This document shows, in pieces, positions 62,442 through 64,000 of a DNA stretch of 64,000 bases (position 1 is the stretch's first letter; each line of letters opens with the position of its first letter). Both the position numbers and the translations under genes were made by a program. The DNA lies in the NCBI GenBank assembly GCA_964584325.1, contig CAZOZP010000002.1, forward strand, positions 48,564 through 112,563, read 5' to 3'. Source of the stretch: CAZOZP01 sp964584325. Lineage in GTDB: Bacteria; Bacteroidota; Ignavibacteria; Ignavibacteriales; Melioribacteraceae. The notes beneath the pieces are model-generated. The model did not search any database. It was not told the origin of the DNA and was given only the letters and a program-made list of their open reading frames with translations.

Positions 62442-63872
62442 CTATTTGATTTTTTCCGAGTATTTTACTTCGGTTCCTTTACCCGGAGTACTCTCTATTG
62501 TAAGAGAACCGCCAATAAGTTTTGCCCGGTACATCATATTCTTAAGACCGTTTCCCTTGCCCTCCCCGGAAAATCCTTTACCATCATCTGTTAGTGAAAG
62601 AGCCATTTGATTTCCTTTAATTTCAACCTTAAAGAAAATCTTTCCGCACTTACTGTGTTTTAAGCAGTTTGTAATTCCTTCTTTAAAAATAAGATAAAGA
62701 TTCTGTCGTTTTTCCATAGAAAGTTTAACTTTCTGAAGAGAAGTAAGTTCGAATGTTTTGAATGAGATATTGTTATGTGAAAATATTTCAGAATAGTTAT
62801 CCTTAAGTCTGATTATTAAATCATAAAGTGAGTCTTTATTCGGATTTATAAGCCAAACTATATCGCTCATTCTGTCAATCAGATTTCTGGATTTTTCTCC
62901 GATGTTATCGAGATTCCTTATACTGTCTGCAGCTGCAGGATCAATTCTGTTTTTCACTACCTCACTTAATATTGATATCTCTGTTAGACCCGATCCGATA
63001 TTGTCGTGAAGGTCTGCGGCAATTTTAAGTCTGAGTCTTTCCACTTTAATCAGATTTCTGACTTGCTGGTAAACCGCTAAGCTGATTACCAATGCTATGA
63101 AAAGTACTGCGAGAGAAATAAACCAATTAGATTTCCAGAAGGGCGGAATAATTTTAATACGAAGCTCTGCAGGAGCCGGATTCCAGTATCCGTCGTCATT
63201 TGAACCAAGTATCTTTAATGTATAATCTCCGCTTTTTAAATCATTAAATGAAATATAGTGCCTGTTTCCCAGATGGATATAATCAGGATTAATACCTTCG
63301 AGCTTATACTTAAACTGATTTTTCTGCGGTTTGGAAAAATCCATTGATGCAAACTCTATTGAAAAAGAGTTCTGATAATACTCCAGCTCAATTTCTTCAG
63401 TAAACAATATTGATTTCTTAAGAATTGATGTTTTATCCAGGGGTTTCACCTGATTTCCGAACAGGCTAATTCCTGTAATAAGAACACGCGGAATAAATCT
63501 GTTTTCTTTTATTTCTTCCGGATTAAACATTGTTATTCCCGAGATACCTCCGAATACAAGTCTTCCGTCATTTAGCCTGCAATGGGCTCCCCAGAAAAAC
63601 TGGTTATCCTGAACACCGTCTATTTGATAATAATGTCTGAATGAGCCGGCTAAAGGATTAAATTTCACCAGTCCGTTATCTGTACTCAGCCACAAATTAC
63701 CTTTTCCGTCAGGTTTTATTCCGTAAATGATGTTGCTCGGAAGTCCGTCGTTTTTCATATATCTTTTTATTCTTACACCCTTAAGTCTGTCGTTTTCCCA
63801 AACCGGAATAAACTTGTTAAGGCCTTCACCATGAGTACCGATCCATAGAATATCATCCGGATCAATATACAT
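62442..63872 (-). CDS. HisKA_3 sensor kinase with 5'-truncated beta-propeller
   Basis: A 476-residue remnant of a two-component regulator propeller kinase. It begins in the middle of a propeller repeat (MYIDPDDILWIGTHGEGL), continues with about two more repeats, a Y_Y_Y domain (about 165-240), one membrane segment (about 250-270), HisKA_3 with AADLHDNIGSGLTEISIL, and an ATPase domain (DDGKGFSGEGKGNGLKNM). Full-length members carry about 600 more residues and a signal peptide. Upstream the reading frame keeps propeller similarity for four codons, then meets TGA and TAG, and tdk begins 60 bp away. Without export the propeller would lie in the cytosol. It is likely a truncated, possibly decaying gene; the kinase half is intact. 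Confidence 0.75.
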   Translation of the reverse strand: MYIDPDDILWIGTHGEGLNKFIPVWENDRLKGVRIKRYMKNDGLPSNIIYGIKPDGKGNLWLSTDNGLVKFNPLAGSFRHYYQIDGVQDNQFFWGAHCRLNDGRLVFGGISGITMFNPEEIKENRFIPRVLITGISLFGNQVKPLDKTSILKKSILFTEEIELEYYQNSFSIEFASMDFSKPQKNQFKYKLEGINPDYIHLGNRHYISFNDLKSGDYTLKILGSNDDGYWNPAPAELRIKIIPPFWKSNWFISLAVLFIALVISLAVYQQVRNLIKVERLRLKIAADLHDNIGSGLTEISILSEVVKNRIDPAAADSIRNLDNIGEKSRNLIDRMSDIVWLINPNKDSLYDLIIRLKDNYSEIFSHNNISFKTFELTSLQKVKLSMEKRQNLYLIFKEGITNCLKHSKCGKIFFKVEIKGNQMALSLTDDGKGFSGEGKGNGLKNMMYRAKLIGGSLTIESTPGKGTEVKYSEKIK

Positions 63873-63931
63873 TGAAATAATGTTTCAGCTAATCTATGAA
63901 GACAGACGTTATCCAAAACTTGGAGATAAAT

Positions 63932-64000
63932 ATGTATATAAATCAGGGGCGTCATTCAGGATGGATAGAAGTTGTTTGTGGACCAATGTTTTCCGGAAAA
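63932..64000 (+). CDS. tdk: Thymidine kinase (N-terminal fragment, runs off the window)
   Basis: The first 23 codons of a gene leaving the right edge, translating to MYINQGRHSGWIEVVCGPMF then SGK. GWIEVVCGPMFSGK is the P-loop start of type II thymidine kinases, which salvage thymidine to dTMP. TTGGAG at 63920-63925 is a good ribosome site. Divergent from the truncated kinase gene. Confidence 0.85.
   Translation, partial: MYINQGRHSGWIEVVCGPMFSGK

Overview
The window reads as a piece of chromosome from a low-GC, Gram-negative bacterium of the Bacteroidota/Chlorobi superphylum, most likely an Ignavibacteria-type organism (inference). The clues are a secreted protein ending in a type IX secretion sorting domain with the YPNPFNP signature, outer-membrane proteins (a phosphate-type porin and a FadL-type channel), AT-rich intergenic DNA, and many PAS-domain histidine kinases. 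I see no rRNA, tRNA, CRISPR array, intact insertion sequence or prophage.

Layout. 1-4.6 kb (minus): phosphate uptake operon porin-pstS-pstC-pstA, cut by the window edge, with a Pho-box-like direct repeat upstream. 4.8-8.9 kb (minus): prenyl synthase, HPr, PTS enzyme I and a phosphoglucose/phosphomannose isomerase. 9.1-14.4 kb (minus): PotD-type lipoprotein, MgtE magnesium channel, alpha-glucan phosphorylase. 14.9-19.4 kb (plus): HtrA protease, PurB, a 17-copy 21-bp tandem repeat, RlmN and a small Gdx/SugE exporter. 19.8-21.4 kb (minus): a DnaE-like polymerase that stops just after its third catalytic aspartate. 21.6-25.9 kb (plus): NfnA/NfnB-type flavoprotein pair and arginine decarboxylase.

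26-33.6 kb (minus) is a signalling island of three histidine kinases plus a STAS protein and a receiver-PP2C phosphatase. It is followed by the secreted protein, Hsp20, fructosamine kinase and a low-molecular-weight phosphatase. 37.7-43 kb (plus): a secreted glycoside-hydrolase-like protein and the early heme genes (HemX/CcsA-like, hemA, hemC, hemD). 43-44.6 kb: a multi-hairpin intergenic element and FadL. 44.6-50.4 kb: three more kinases, two of HisKA_2 type, and a TetR regulator. 50.4-57.3 kb (minus): the histidine operon hisG-D-C-B-H-A-F-IE, preceded by a 17-codon His-rich leader peptide and an intrinsic terminator, a clear transcription attenuator. 57.4-64 kb: alanine racemase, ferredoxin, a 64-aa protein of unknown function, a secreted LIM-domain/DA1-like metalloprotease, a PAS kinase, a NarL-type regulator with a 5'-truncated propeller kinase, and the start of thymidine kinase.

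How it works together: most genes are housekeeping (phosphate, histidine, heme, purine, polyamine and cell-wall metabolism) with a dense sensory layer. The points most worth following up are the his attenuator, the bacterial LIM-DA1 protease, the 21-bp repeat with a coiled-coil reading frame, the truncated DnaE, and HisB with what looks like a collapsed phosphatase domain.
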